DNA of 64,000 bases from Hamadaea sp. (GCF_013362815.1 NZ_JABFVK010000023.1:1-64000); one strand, 5' to 3'. Positions 1-10,360 are shown, counted from the stretch's first letter. The notes: generated by a model from the letters alone, not told the origin. A program made the numbers and translations.

Positions 1-11
1 CGGCCCGCGCC

Positions 12-51
12 CGCCCGCCAAGCGGAGCCCGCCGCGCCCGCCAAGCGGAGC
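12..51. repeat. two direct copies of a 17-bp GC-rich word
   Basis: The word CGCCCGCCAAGCGGAGC occurs at 12-28 and again at 35-51, a period of 23 bp. It lies in the gap downstream of the leftward DUF3515 gene. No gene is seen in 1-96. The repeat could be an intergenic remnant or chance in very GC-rich DNA. Confidence 0.4.
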
Positions 52-96
52 GCACCCGTGAGCGAGGACGGCGGAGCCGCCCGAGCGCGGAAAGGG

Positions 97-660
97 TCAG
101 CCGACAGCGGCGATGGAAGCAGTCGGAACGGCCGCGGTGGTACACCCGCTGGGAGCAGTGGAAGCGCTCGGCACGGTGGACCCGATGGCGCTGGTCAACC
201 CGATCACCCACTGCGACGAGCCGGCCTTCGCCCCGGGAACGTTGACCTTCACCGGGATCTCCCGGTCGACGGTCTGCCAGACGGTGGAGCCGGAGGCGTC
301 GGTGGTGTGCCAGCACACTCCGTTCAGCAGCCAGACGTCGTCGGTCTCCGGGAAGCTCGCCGGGGGAACGCCGCACGACACCACCATCGCGGGATCGCCG
401 TACGCCGCGTTCTGCTCGGTGCCGGCGGTGACCGGCCGGCGGGGCATGTCGCGTACGCGATCAGGCAGCTTGGCGACGAGAGCCCGGCAGACGACGGCGG
501 CGCGTTCGTTCAACGGCTGGGCGTCGACGGTCACCGGACCGGTCGCCGTAGCGTTGGGCTGTGCGGAGGTGTCGCCGGGCATGCCGAGGTTGTAAACCAC
601 GACACCGGTCAGGAGGGCGACCGGCAAGGCGATGAGGGCCGCGAGGAGGCGTGGGCTCAA
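97..660 (-). CDS. DUF3515 family exported or membrane-anchored protein
   Basis: This 187-residue protein begins with a hydrophobic segment (about residues 5-27, LLAALIALPVALLTGVVVYN) that should act as a signal peptide or membrane anchor, followed by an extracytoplasmic domain with conserved cysteines (VVCRAL, VVSCGVP, GVCWHT). The pattern fits actinobacterial DUF3515 proteins, whose function is unknown. The TTG start at 660 overlaps the TGA stop of the upstream Lrp-like gene (TTGA), so the two are probably translationally coupled. Related genomes often place this family next to cell-wall genes such as ddl, but the window ends before that can be seen. Confidence 0.75.
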   Translation of the reverse strand: MSPRLLAALIALPVALLTGVVVYNLGMPGDTSAQPNATATGPVTVDAQPLNERAAVVCRALVAKLPDRVRDMPRRPVTAGTEQNAAYGDPAMVVSCGVPPASFPETDDVWLLNGVCWHTTDASGSTVWQTVDREIPVKVNVPGAKAGSSQWVIGLTSAIGSTVPSASTAPSGCTTAAVPTASIAAVG

Positions 661-890
661 AGCTTGACCACCGAGCAGGTCAGGGTTCGGGTGATGCCGG
701 GCACGGCTTGCACTTTACTGATAATCGACCGGCCGAGTTCGTCGACGTTCGGGCTCTCCGTGAGCACGACGACGTCGTACGGGCCGGTGACCGCGTCGAC
801 GCGGACCACACCCGGGATCTTCTCGATCTCGGCGGCCACGTCGCGAGCCCGACCGACCTCGGTCTGAATCAGGATGTAGGCGTGGACCAC
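657..890 (-). CDS. stand-alone Lrp/AsnC ligand-binding (RAM) domain protein
   Basis: This 77-residue protein is a lone Lrp/AsnC effector-binding domain (starts MVHAYILIQTEVG, contains GVVRVDAVTGPYDVVV, ends TRTLTCSVVKL) without the helix-turn-helix. Such small proteins form beta-sheet oligomers that sense amino acids; the ligand is not known here. The GTG start at 890 gives the usual family length and lies 7 nt downstream of a TAGCTT box on the minus strand, which suggests a leaderless mRNA. The gene is divergent from thiL and its stop overlaps the DUF3515 start. Confidence 0.85.
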   Translation of the reverse strand: MVHAYILIQTEVGRARDVAAEIEKIPGVVRVDAVTGPYDVVVLTESPNVDELGRSIISKVQAVPGITRTLTCSVVKL

Positions 891-897
891 GACGTTG

Positions 898-903
898 AAG
901 CTA
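898..903 (-). promoter_or_regulatory. -10 box of leaderless Lrp-like gene
   Basis: TAGCTT on the minus strand ends 7 nt before the GTG start at 890. This spacing puts the transcription start at or next to the start codon. Confidence 0.5.
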
Positions 904-938
904 CCGCACGTGACAGGCGTGTTTCTTCGGGTGTCCGG

Positions 939-1883
939 TTGAGTGGCACAGGAGAGTTCGGTCTCATCGATCGAATGACGGCTCGCCTGCCGCAAGGCGA
1001 GATCAGTCTGCTCGGCCCGGGCGACGACGCGGCGATTGTGGCCGCGCCCGACGGACGGGTTGTGGCCTGCACGGACGCGCTCGTCGAGGGCCGGCATTTC
1101 CGCCGGGACTGGTGCGAGGCCGCCGACGTGGGGCATCGGGCCGCGGCCGCCAATCTGGCCGACGTGGCGGCGATGGGCGCCGTCCCGACCGCTCTGCTCG
1201 TCGCGCTGTGCGCGCCGGGCGACCTCCCGGTTCAGTGGGCGGAGGAGTTCGCGGAGGGTGTCGCCGACGAGGCCGGGCTCGTGGGGGCCAGCGTGGTGGG
1301 CGGGGACACGACCTCGTCCGCGCTGCTCACGATCGTGGTCACGGCACTCGGCGACTTGCAAGGACGAGATCCGGTGGTACGCGCGGGGGCGCGACCGGGT
1401 GACGTCGTGGCCTTGGCGGGGCGGGTCGGCTGCGCCGCTGCCGGGTACACGGTCCTGTCGCGGGGGTTCCGGACGCCGAAGGTGCTGGTGGACGCGTACC
1501 GGCGGCCGGAGGTCGACTATCGGGCCGGTCCGGCCGCCGCCATCGCGGGCGCGACCAGCATGATCGACGTCTCCGACGGGCTGCTGGCCGATCTCGGTCA
1601 CATCGCCAAGGCCAGCGAGGTGCACATCGACGTGACGAAGGACGCGTTCGGTCTGCCGCAGCAGTTGCGCGATGCCGCCCGAGCCCTCGGCGTCGACCCG
1701 TACCAGTGGATTCTTGCGGGTGGTGAGGACCACGCGTTGGCCGCGACGTTCCCCGCGCACGCGTCGTTGCCGCCCGGCTGGATGGTGATCGGGAAGGTGG
1801 GCCGGGGCGAGGGCGTCACCGTCGACGGCCGCGACTGGGTCGGACCGCGAGGCTGGGACCACTTCACCCGCAGCGGGTCTTGA
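939..1883 (+). CDS. thiL: thiamine-monophosphate kinase
   Basis: ThiL phosphorylates thiamine monophosphate to the cofactor thiamine diphosphate with ATP. The sequence shows the N-terminal GEFGLIDR segment, the nucleotide-binding GPGDDAAIV motif, ALVEGRHF, the GGDTT segment and the C-terminal SDGLLADLGHIAK motif of the PurM/ThiL fold. From the TTG at 939 the protein has 314 residues, the usual length. A GTG at 882 in the same frame would add 19 residues and overlap the divergent Lrp-like gene; neither start has a clear ribosome-binding site, so the start is uncertain. The GNAT gene follows after 15 bp. Confidence 0.9.
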   Translation: MSGTGEFGLIDRMTARLPQGEISLLGPGDDAAIVAAPDGRVVACTDALVEGRHFRRDWCEAADVGHRAAAANLADVAAMGAVPTALLVALCAPGDLPVQWAEEFAEGVADEAGLVGASVVGGDTTSSALLTIVVTALGDLQGRDPVVRAGARPGDVVALAGRVGCAAAGYTVLSRGFRTPKVLVDAYRRPEVDYRAGPAAAIAGATSMIDVSDGLLADLGHIAKASEVHIDVTKDAFGLPQQLRDAARALGVDPYQWILAGGEDHALAATFPAHASLPPGWMVIGKVGRGEGVTVDGRDWVGPRGWDHFTRSGS

Positions 1884-1885
1884 TC

Positions 1886-1891
1886 TACTCT
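1886..1891 (+). promoter_or_regulatory. -10 box of leaderless GNAT gene
   Basis: TACTCT ends 7 nt before the GTG start at 1899 and lies just past the thiL stop codon. It supports independent leaderless transcription of the acetyltransferase. Confidence 0.45.
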
Positions 1892-1898
1892 CACGCTC

Positions 1899-2363
1899 GT
1901 GAGTGATCTCCAGATCCGCCCCGTACGCTACGGCTCGCCCGTCGCCCAGCGCCTGGTCCAGGCGATCTTCGCCGATCAAGAGGCGCGCTACGGCGGCAGC
2001 GACGGCGCCCCGGTCGAGGCGATGGAGTTCGACCCGCCCGAAGGCGCTTTCCTGGTCGCGTACCTGGCGGGGGAGCCGGTGGGCTGCGGGGGCTGGCGCA
2101 GCTTCGACGAGAGCGAGGAGGTCGCCGAGCTGAAGCGGCTCTACTGCGCGCCGGAGGCCCGCAATCGGGGCATCGCGTCGGCGCTGGTCGCGGCGGTCGA
2201 GGAGAACGCGCGCGAGCACGGGCGCAAGCGGATGATCCTGGAGACCGGCGACCGGCAGCCGGAGGCGATCGCGCTCTACACCAAGCTCGGGTACGCCCCG
2301 ATCGAGCACTACGGCTTCTACAAGGACGAAGACGGCGTCGTCAGCCTAGGCCGCGACCTGTAG
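1899..2363 (+). CDS. GNAT family N-acetyltransferase
   Basis: This 154-residue protein has the GNAT fold: an acceptor-side N-terminal half, the strand AELKRLYCAPEARNRGIAS with the acetyl-CoA pyrophosphate loop (consensus Q/RxxGxG/A; here RNRGIA), and the C-terminal ALYTKLGYAPIEHYGFY segment typical of small-molecule acetyltransferases. It should transfer an acetyl group from acetyl-CoA to an amine; the substrate cannot be read from sequence. It is convergent with rpmB. Confidence 0.85.
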   Translation: MSDLQIRPVRYGSPVAQRLVQAIFADQEARYGGSDGAPVEAMEFDPPEGAFLVAYLAGEPVGCGGWRSFDESEEVAELKRLYCAPEARNRGIASALVAAVEENAREHGRKRMILETGDRQPEAIALYTKLGYAPIEHYGFYKDEDGVVSLGRDL

Positions 2364-2376
2364 ACCCACGCCCGAA

Positions 2377-2419
2377 TCCGCATACGCGGAAAGGCCGCCC
2401 GTCGACGACGAGCGGCCTT
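2377..2419 (-). terminator. double hairpin between GNAT gene and rpmB
   Basis: Two hairpins lie between the convergent genes: TCCGC/GCGGA with loop ATAC (2377-2390), and AAGGCCGC (2391-2398) with GCGGCCTT (2412-2419). They can terminate transcription from both sides. Confidence 0.6.
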
Positions 2420-2438
2420 GGCCGAAGTTCAGGCTGAA

Positions 2439-2630
2439 TCAGCTGCGGGCGACCTTGCCGGCCTTGATGCACGAGGTGCACACGTTCAGCTTGCGGGTCG
2501 TGCCGCCACCGGCCGGGGTGCGAACCGTCTGGATGTTGGGGTTCCAACGACGGTTGGTCCGCCGGTGCGAGAAGGACACGTTGTGGCCGAAGCCCGGCCC
2601 CTTGCCACAGACGTCGCACACGCTTGCCAC
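2439..2630 (-). CDS. rpmB: 50S ribosomal protein L28
   Basis: This 63-residue protein ([20 protein letters not shown], then [14 protein letters not shown]) is bacterial L28 of the zinc-ribbon type: CDVC near the N-terminus and VCTSC near the C-terminus can bind a zinc ion. The GTG start at 2630 is preceded by AGGAG at a spacing of 7 nt. It is a monocistronic gene upstream of and divergent from the DAK/recG genes, a common actinobacterial arrangement. Confidence 0.97.
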   Translation of the reverse strand: MASVCDVCGKGPGFGHNVSFSHRRTNRRWNPNIQTVRTPAGGGTTRKLNVCTSCIKAGKVARS

Positions 2631-2811
2631 GGGATACTCCTGAGGTGGATAAACCCCGCCGCTGCGGGGACGGATCTGGACCCGCGTCGCGGGCAACCTG
2701 GCCAGGATACCTGACCGGACCGGTGCGTACCCAATCGGGCCGCCTCGGCAACCGGTGGAGCTTAGCGCAGTACGCCGCGCGCGCAGCCAGGTGGGTGTCG
2801 GGAGTCACGAC

Positions 2812-2817
2812 TAGGCT
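2812..2817 (+). promoter_or_regulatory. -10 box of leaderless DAK gene
   Basis: TAGGCT ends 7 nt before the GTG at 2825. It defines this GTG as the probable start and suggests a leaderless mRNA. Confidence 0.55.
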
Positions 2818-2824
2818 GGGCGGC

Positions 2825-4414
2825 GTGCTGGAGGTTTTGGACGCGGCGGCGGTGCGGCGCTTCGCCGAGCGGGCGGTGACCGCACTCGGTCGGCATCGGG
2901 CGGAGATCGACCAGCTAAACGTCTATCCCGTGCCCGACGGCGACACCGGCACCAACATGCACCTGACGATGGTCGCCGCCCGGGATGAGCTGGCGGTGCA
3001 CTCCGGCGAGGCGACGACAGAGCCGTCGGAGGCCGCCGGGTTACTGGCGCGCGGCGCGTTGATGGGCGCGCGGGGCAACTCAGGGGTCATCTTGGCGCAG
3101 CTGTTGCGCGGCGTCGCCGATCTGATCGCCGACGGCTCCCCGAGCGCGGTCGCCGCGGGCCTCGGAGAGGGCGCGAAGGCAGCGCGGGCCGCGGTCGCCC
3201 GTCCGGTGGAGGGGACGATCCTCAGCGTCGCCGACGCGGCGGCTCAGGCTGCGCGTGACGTCGCGCTGCGGGCGGGCTCGCTGGCCGACGTCGTGGGGGC
3301 GGCCCTGGGCAAGGCGGTCAAGGCGCTGGCGCTGACCACCGAGCAGTTGCCGGCGCTCACCGCGGCCGGAGTCGTCGACGCGGGGGGCCGGGGCCTGGTG
3401 GTGATCCTCGACGCCCTTCGCGGCGAGGTGACCGGCGAGGAGAGCGAGCTGCCCGAGGTGACCGGGGCCGCCGTGATCGGCGTCGACGCGGCTGCGGCCG
3501 CCGACGAGGCGGTCGGTCAGTTCGGCTATGAGGTGCAATACCTCCTCGACGCTCCCGAGGCCGCCGTCGAGCGGCTGCGCGGGACCCTCGACCGGCTCGG
3601 CGACTCGCTCGTCGTCGTGGGCGGACCGGAGACCTGGCGAGTCCATGTCCACGTCGCCGACGTGGGCGCCGCCATCGAAGCAGGCGTTCGGGCCGGCCGG
3701 CCGTATCAGATCGGCGTGACCGACCTCACGAAACAGGTCGCCGGGCGGCAGTGCCTGGACCCGGAGGCGCGCGGCGTGGTCGTCGTCTCCGCCGGTGACG
3801 GGCTGGACGACCTGTTCCAGGCCGAGCACACGGTGACGGTCGGGGCGAACCCGTCGACGGCGGAGTTGCTGGAGGCGATCCGGCGCGCGGCGGCCGGCCG
3901 GGTCGTGGTGCTGCCCAACGACCCCGATACGCAGGCCGTGGCCACGATGGCGGCGGGGGAGGCGTACCACGAGGGCATCAAGGTGCGAGTCGTGCCGACG
4001 AAGTCGCCCGTGCAGGCGATCGCGGCGTTGGCCGTGCGCGACCCCGCCCGCCGGTTCGAAGACGACGTCATCGCGATGGCCGAAGCCGCCGGAAAATGCC
4101 GGTACGCCGAGGTCACCCGGGCCGCCCGGGAGGCGCTGACGGTCGCCGGGCCGTGCCGCCCGGGTGACGTGATCGCGTTGGTCGAAGGCGAGGTGCACCT
4201 GATCGGCAGTGACCTGGTCCAGGTCGGCCGGGATCTGCTGGATCGCCTGCTCGGCGGCGGCGGCGAGCTCGTCACGCTGTTGCTGGGCGCGGATGCTCCG
4301 GCCGAACTGGAGCAGGTGCTCGTCGAGCATCTCGCGTCGGCGTGGCCGTTCGCCGAGGTGCAGTGCCTGTCCGGTGGCCAACCGCATTACCCGCTGATCG
4401 TGGGGGTCGAATGA
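2825..4414 (+). CDS. DAK2/DegV-like protein, fatty-acid kinase subunit A (YloV/FakA) family
   Basis: This 529-residue protein has an N-terminal DhaL/DAK2 kinase domain (about residues 10-200) with the nucleotide and magnesium motif NVYPVPDGDTGTNM and the segment GALMGARGNSGVILAQ, followed by a central domain and a C-terminal DAK1-like region. In Firmicutes the family (FakA) uses ATP to phosphorylate fatty acids held by a FakB partner; a partner is not in this window. The ATGA at 4411-4414 joins its stop to the first ATG of the 74-bp duplicated unit ahead of recG, so co-translation with recG is likely. Confidence 0.85.
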   Translation: MLEVLDAAAVRRFAERAVTALGRHRAEIDQLNVYPVPDGDTGTNMHLTMVAARDELAVHSGEATTEPSEAAGLLARGALMGARGNSGVILAQLLRGVADLIADGSPSAVAAGLGEGAKAARAAVARPVEGTILSVADAAAQAARDVALRAGSLADVVGAALGKAVKALALTTEQLPALTAAGVVDAGGRGLVVILDALRGEVTGEESELPEVTGAAVIGVDAAAAADEAVGQFGYEVQYLLDAPEAAVERLRGTLDRLGDSLVVVGGPETWRVHVHVADVGAAIEAGVRAGRPYQIGVTDLTKQVAGRQCLDPEARGVVVVSAGDGLDDLFQAEHTVTVGANPSTAELLEAIRRAAAGRVVVLPNDPDTQAVATMAAGEAYHEGIKVRVVPTKSPVQAIAALAVRDPARRFEDDVIAMAEAAGKCRYAEVTRAAREALTVAGPCRPGDVIALVEGEVHLIGSDLVQVGRDLLDRLLGGGGELVTLLLGADAPAELEQVLVEHLASAWPFAEVQCLSGGQPHYPLIVGVE

Positions 4415-4488
4415 CCGGCCGTAGGACGGGCATCGGCAGGCTCAGCCCTAGTCGTGCGAGCGCCGGCCGCAGGTCGGTGATCGCATGA
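4411..4488 (+). CDS. possible 25-aa coupled leader ORF, copy 1
   Basis: An ATG overlapping the DAK stop codon (ATGA) opens 25 codons starting MTGRRTGIGR and ending GRRSVIA, with six arginines. It stops at a TGA that overlaps the ATG of the second copy. It may be a translated relay between DAK and recG rather than a functional peptide; codon choice includes AGG and AGT, which the neighbours use little. No homologue is recognised. Confidence 0.25.
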   Translation: MTGRRTGIGRLSPSRASAGRRSVIA

Positions 4489-4558
4489 CCGGCCGTAGGA
4501 CGGGCATCGGCAGGCTCAGCCCTAGTCGTGCGAGCGCCGGCCGCAGGTCGGTGATCGC
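4411..4558 (+). repeat. perfect 74-bp tandem duplication between DAK gene and recG
   Basis: Copy 1 (4411-4484) and copy 2 (4485-4558) are identical over 74 bp, and the first five bases (ATGAC) occur a third time at the recG start. Each unit starts with ATGACC and ends with AGGTCGGTGATCGC, which holds a ribosome-binding-site-like AGGTCGGTG. The unit length is 3n+2, so every unit opens a 25-codon frame that closes at an ATGA overlapping the next ATG. Confidence 0.97.

Positions 4559-4562
<4 letters not shown>
4485..4562 (+). CDS. possible 25-aa coupled leader ORF, copy 2
   Basis: This is an exact repeat of the preceding 25-codon frame. Its TGA overlaps the ATG of recG (ATGA at 4559-4562). If ribosomes re-initiate at each junction, the duplication would alter the DAK:RecG ratio without breaking the coupling. 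Confidence 0.25.
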
Positions 4563-6775
<2,213 letters not shown>

Positions 6776-6787
6776 GCCCGCAACGGC

Positions 6788-6823
6788 GAAGGCGCTGTGG
6801 TCCCGAGGGACCACAGCGCCTTC
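6788..6823. terminator. strong bidirectional terminator
   Basis: A 17-bp perfect stem (arms 6788-6804 and 6807-6823, GAAGGCGCTGTGGTCCC on the left) lies between the convergent recG and LPXTG genes. Confidence 0.85.
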
Positions 6824-6841
6824 AATCATCCGTGGAGCGGA

Positions 6842-8440
6842 TTACTCGACGTCCGTCAGCTTCCGCCGCCGCGCCCCGATGAGGAGCACCGCGCCCCCGC
6901 CGAGCAGCAGCGCCGCGACACCGGCGATCAAGCCGACCTGCACACCCGTGACCGGCAGCCCCGGGGTGCCGGTCGAGGTGCTCGGCGACGGGGTCTCCGA
7001 CCCCGGTACGCCGGGCGAGTCGGTCGGCCGCGGCGACGGCGTCCCGGAGGCGCAGTCGGACGGCTTGGTGTAGACGAGGGTCACTTCCTTGTCGAAGTCG
7101 GGGAAGGAGACCGTTGCCTCGGTCGCGTCGCCCGCGGCGAAGGTGACCTTCTCCGTCCTGCCCGGCTGGACCGTCAGGTTCTTCGACTGGTCGCCGTACC
7201 GGACGGTGGCGTCGGCCGGCAGGTTGCCCTCCGGGTTGGTCACCGACACGGTGAACGAGTCGCAGGTGGACTCACTGGTGACGGTGGGCAGGGCGCAGTG
7301 CCCCGGCTGCCACATTCCTTCGGCGACGAAGTCCTTGCCCGAGGAGACGGTGACCTTGCCCCCCTTTTCGGCCGGGACCAGCACGTCGACGGACTTGCCG
7401 GGCTGGACGGTGACCTCCTTGACGAAGGAGCCGTCGAGTCCGGCGACCACCTTGAACGGCGCGTCGTACTTGGCGTCGGCGCCCGCGTTGGTGAGGTGGA
7501 CCGTCACGGTTCCGTCGCAGGCCGAGACCATCGTCGCGTCCGGCGTGACACAGGCCTTCGAGCCGCCGTTGTACCAGGCCTGCGGGCCCTTCGACCGGTT
7601 GCCGGGCGCGCCGCCGGAGCCGAGCTTGCGGTCGTTGTACCGCTCGCCGTTGGCGACCATCGGGTTGATCAGCTTGTCGCCCCAGACCAGGTCGACCTGC
7701 GTGAAGCAGGCCGGAATGTCGACGCCCAGGTCCACAGTGGGGTGATCGGCGTCGATGACGCCGACGACCGAGTCGTACTTGTACTGCGGCCACGTCGCCG
7801 AGGCGGACGGCGCGTAGTACGAGACGAGCAGGAAGGACTGCGACTGACCGGCGCACAGCGGCAGGTCGCCCGCGAGCTTGATGGTCGAGGTCGCCGACGA
7901 TCCGGACACCGCGAACGTGTGCGCGTACTTGGCGGCGTCCGCCGTGACGCACTTCTCGGTCGGCTGGCACGTGCCCTTGAGGCGTACGGTCTCGCTGACC
8001 TTCTTGGTGGCGCCGTCGTTGGGCTTGCCCTGCTCCTTGGACCACACGACGGTGAAGGAGAGCTGCGCCGACTTCGCGTCGCCCGGAAGAACCTGCGTCG
8101 CGGTCAGCTGACCGTCGATGTTGCGGTCCTTCTGCGGCACGACCGCTCCCGCGAGCGGAACGGCGGGGTCACCCACCGTCACGTCGCCCGCCGGCTGCGA
8201 CTCCACCTCGGTGATGGTCGCGTCGCGGTTCCACTCGTTCTCGAGCGTCCAGGTGACTCGCCACTTGCCGGTGCTGGTGTCGCACTGGGTGGCGGACTCG
8301 GTCAGGCTGAACTGGTTCTTGTGGTGATCGTCGCCGGTCTGCACCGGACCCGAGGCAAGCGCGTGGCCTGCGCTGAGCAGCGCGAAAGCCACGCCCGCCA
8401 CGGCCACGAGGGCACGCCGGACGGAGGTGTGGGTGGTCAT
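6842..8440 (-). CDS. LPXTG-anchored cell-surface protein
   Basis: This 532-residue protein has a signal peptide (ALVAVAGVAFALLSAGHALA, residues ~11-30), a long extracellular part with paired cysteines and at least two related Ig-like repeats (segments beginning ACDGTVTVHLTN and TCDSFTVSVTNP, each followed by VQPG), a Ser/Thr/Pro-rich stalk, and a C-terminal sorting signal LPVTG with a hydrophobic stretch and RRRK tail. A class E or similar sortase should attach it to peptidoglycan; no sortase gene is in the window. GGAGA precedes the ATG. The gene interrupts recG-rsmD on the opposite strand. The ligand or role is not known. Confidence 0.85.
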   Translation of the reverse strand: MTTHTSVRRALVAVAGVAFALLSAGHALASGPVQTGDDHHKNQFSLTESATQCDTSTGKWRVTWTLENEWNRDATITEVESQPAGDVTVGDPAVPLAGAVVPQKDRNIDGQLTATQVLPGDAKSAQLSFTVVWSKEQGKPNDGATKKVSETVRLKGTCQPTEKCVTADAAKYAHTFAVSGSSATSTIKLAGDLPLCAGQSQSFLLVSYYAPSASATWPQYKYDSVVGVIDADHPTVDLGVDIPACFTQVDLVWGDKLINPMVANGERYNDRKLGSGGAPGNRSKGPQAWYNGGSKACVTPDATMVSACDGTVTVHLTNAGADAKYDAPFKVVAGLDGSFVKEVTVQPGKSVDVLVPAEKGGKVTVSSGKDFVAEGMWQPGHCALPTVTSESTCDSFTVSVTNPEGNLPADATVRYGDQSKNLTVQPGRTEKVTFAAGDATEATVSFPDFDKEVTLVYTKPSDCASGTPSPRPTDSPGVPGSETPSPSTSTGTPGLPVTGVQVGLIAGVAALLLGGGAVLLIGARRRKLTDVE

Positions 8441-8564
8441 TCGTTCTCCAGGGGTTGGGCACGGCTTCCCCTGTTCGGGTGCCAGCGCCGGAGATCCACG
8501 ACAAAAGTCGGCCTACAGTATCGACATAAGGCCGTCACGTCACCTCATACTTTCGGCTATCGCG

Positions 8565-8570
8565 TAGCGT
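8565..8570 (+). promoter_or_regulatory. -10 box of leaderless rsmD
   Basis: TAGCGT ends 6 nt before the GTG start at 8577. Confidence 0.45.
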
Positions 8571-8576
8571 CAGAGG

Positions 8577-9176
8577 GTGACCAGAATCGTGGCGGGGGTC
8601 TACGGCGGACGACGGCTGACCACCTTGGCCGGACCGCACACCCGGCCCACCGCCGACCGCGTACGCGAGGCGCTGTTCTCCTCATTGGCCAGTGAGCACG
8701 GCGGTGACCTGCACGGCCTGCGATTCGCCGACCTGTACGCCGGATCCGGCGCGATCGGCCTGGAGGCGTTGTCCCGGGGCGCGGCGTACGCGTTGCTGGT
8801 CGAGTCGGATCCGAAGGCCGCCCGGGTGATCCGGGCGAACATCACAACCCTGCAGGCAAATGCCGAGCTGCTGACGACGAAGGTGGCGGCGGCCGTCGCG
8901 GGTCCGCCCCCGGGCGGTCCGTTCGACATCGTCTTCGCCGATCCGCCGTACGCCCTGGGCGAGGACGAGCTGAAGTCCGTCCTCGACGGATTGGCGGTCC
9001 AGGGCTGGCTGGCCGAGGATGCGCTGGTCGTCATCGAGCGGGCACGCCGGTCGCCGGAGCCGCCGTGGGTGCATCACATCACCGGAGAGCGGTCACGCCG
9101 TTACGGTGAGACGACTCTTTGGTACGGTCGCGCCGACCGAGGGGTAAACCCGGCAGCAGAAGGAATGGCGCAATGA
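8577..9176 (+). CDS. rsmD: 16S rRNA (guanine-966-N2)-methyltransferase
   Basis: RsmD methylates G966 of 16S rRNA in the 30S P-site region with S-adenosylmethionine. The 199-residue protein starts with the family signature RIVAGVYGGRRL, then RPTADRVREALFS, the SAM-binding DLYAGSGAIGLEALSRG and the catalytic DPPY motif (IVFADPPYALG). Its TGA overlaps the ATG of coaD (ATGA), the usual two-gene operon. Confidence 0.95.
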   Translation: MTRIVAGVYGGRRLTTLAGPHTRPTADRVREALFSSLASEHGGDLHGLRFADLYAGSGAIGLEALSRGAAYALLVESDPKAARVIRANITTLQANAELLTTKVAAAVAGPPPGGPFDIVFADPPYALGEDELKSVLDGLAVQGWLAEDALVVIERARRSPEPPWVHHITGERSRRYGETTLWYGRADRGVNPAAEGMAQ

Positions 9177-9655
9177 GGCGTGCAGTCTGTCCCGGCTCGT
9201 TCGACCCGGTGACGAACGGGCATCTGGACATCATCGTCCGGTCGGCCCGGCTCTTCGACGAGGTCATCGTCGGAGTGTTGATCAACGCGTCGAAGTCGGC
9301 GGTGTTCACCGTCGACGAGCGGATCGCGATGTTGCGGGACGCGACCGCCGGTACGCCGAACCTGCGTATCGTCGGGTTCCACGGCTTGCTGGTGGACTTC
9401 TGCCGGGAACAAGGCGCGCAGGTCGTGGTCAAGGGACTGCGGGCGGTCAGCGACTTCGACTACGAACTGCAGATGGCTCAGATGAACGTTGGGCTGTCGG
9501 GTGTCGAGACCTTGTTCATGCCGACCAACCCCCTGTATTCGTTCATCGCGTCGAGCCTGGTGAAGCAGGTCTGCAAGCTCGGCGGCGACGTCGCCCAGTA
9601 CGTGCCGAAGGCGGTCGAGGAGCGGCTCGTGGCCAAGCTCCGCACGGTCCAGTAA
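9173..9655 (+). CDS. coaD: phosphopantetheine adenylyltransferase
   Basis: CoaD makes dephospho-CoA from 4'-phosphopantetheine and ATP, the penultimate step of coenzyme A synthesis. The 160-residue protein has the nucleotidyltransferase motif PGSFDPVTNGHLDII near the N-terminus, KGLRAVSDFDYELQMA, and the C-terminal ISS-like signature FIASSLVKQV. AAGGA lies 10 nt before the ATG, which overlaps the rsmD stop. Confidence 0.97.
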   Translation: MRRAVCPGSFDPVTNGHLDIIVRSARLFDEVIVGVLINASKSAVFTVDERIAMLRDATAGTPNLRIVGFHGLLVDFCREQGAQVVVKGLRAVSDFDYELQMAQMNVGLSGVETLFMPTNPLYSFIASSLVKQVCKLGGDVAQYVPKAVEERLVAKLRTVQ

Positions 9656-9814
9656 GCGCAACGTCGGCTAAGGGAACCGTGCATCAAGGACGAAACGGGA
9701 CGTGACACGCCCCGTCCGTTCGTGCGACACGCGGCCGGACGTCCGGTCGGCCCATCCATGGCGGAGACGACGCATGATGGATCAGCTACGACTGCAACTA
9801 ACGAGGAGTGTTCG

Positions 9815-10312
9815 GTGGACCCGCTCGACCGCATCGATGAGATCATCGCCATGGTGGAGAGCGCTCGGTCGGTGCCCATGTCGCGCAACTGCATGGTCGA
9901 CCGCGGCGAGATGATCGGCGTGCTCGACGAGCTGCGCGCGGATCTCCCGGCCGAGCTGCGTAAGGCAGCGGCGCTCCTGGAAGAACGCGACAACATCCTG
10001 GACGCCGGTCAGCGCGAGGCGGACCGGATCATCAACGAGGGTGAGCGAGAGCACTCCCGGCTCGTCTCCATGCACGAGATCACGGTCTCGGCCGAGCACG
10101 AGGGCAATCGCATCATCTCCGAGGCTCGGGCCGAGGCTCAGCGGCTCCGGGAAGAGGTCGACGACTACGTCGACACCGCGCTGGCCAACTTCGAGCAGTT
10201 CCTGACGCGGGCGTTGGCCTCGATCGAACGCGGCCGCGACAAGATGCACGCGCTGCGCGAGATCGGCCAGTTCGTCCCCGGCGAGGACGAACGTCCCCTG
10301 CCGTCCCTGTAG
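9815..10312 (+). CDS. DivIVA/cell-division-initiation coiled-coil protein
   Basis: This 165-residue protein is almost entirely helical: residues ~35-150 form a charged coiled coil (ELRKAAALLEERDNILDAG, READRIINEGEREHSRL, REEVDDYVDTALANF). The N-terminus (DPLDRIDEIIAMVESARSVPMS) and overall form match actinobacterial cell-division-initiation/DivIVA-like proteins encoded next to coaD. The GTG start at 9815 is preceded by GAGGAG (9804-9809). A role in polar growth or septation is inferred; related proteins are sometimes labelled as ATP-synthase-subunit-b-like because of the coiled coil alone. Confidence 0.75.
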   Translation: MDPLDRIDEIIAMVESARSVPMSRNCMVDRGEMIGVLDELRADLPAELRKAAALLEERDNILDAGQREADRIINEGEREHSRLVSMHEITVSAEHEGNRIISEARAEAQRLREEVDDYVDTALANFEQFLTRALASIERGRDKMHALREIGQFVPGEDERPLPSL

Positions 10313-10322
10313 ACCGTGTGAG

Positions 10323-10341
10323 GTCCAACCCCCGGTTGGAC
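10323..10341 (+). terminator. short hairpin after the coiled-coil gene
   Basis: GTCCAACC (10323-10330) pairs with GGTTGGAC (10334-10341) over a 3-nt loop. It may terminate or attenuate before yceD, which has its own -10-like TAATCT at 10361-10366. Confidence 0.5.
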
Positions 10342-10360
10342 GTCCGCCCGCGCTTCCAGG

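Noticed and set aside
58-867. A 269-codon plus-strand frame antisense to DUF3515 and the Lrp-like gene.
   Set aside because: No family features; the minus-strand genes explain the region.
3080-4387. A 435-codon minus-strand frame antisense to the DAK gene.
   Set aside because: The plus strand carries clear DAK motifs; the antisense product has only Arg/Asp-rich composition.
9656-9814. Possible regulatory structure between coaD and the coiled-coil gene.
   Set aside because: Only weak, imperfect pairings around 9700 were found; nothing firm enough to report.
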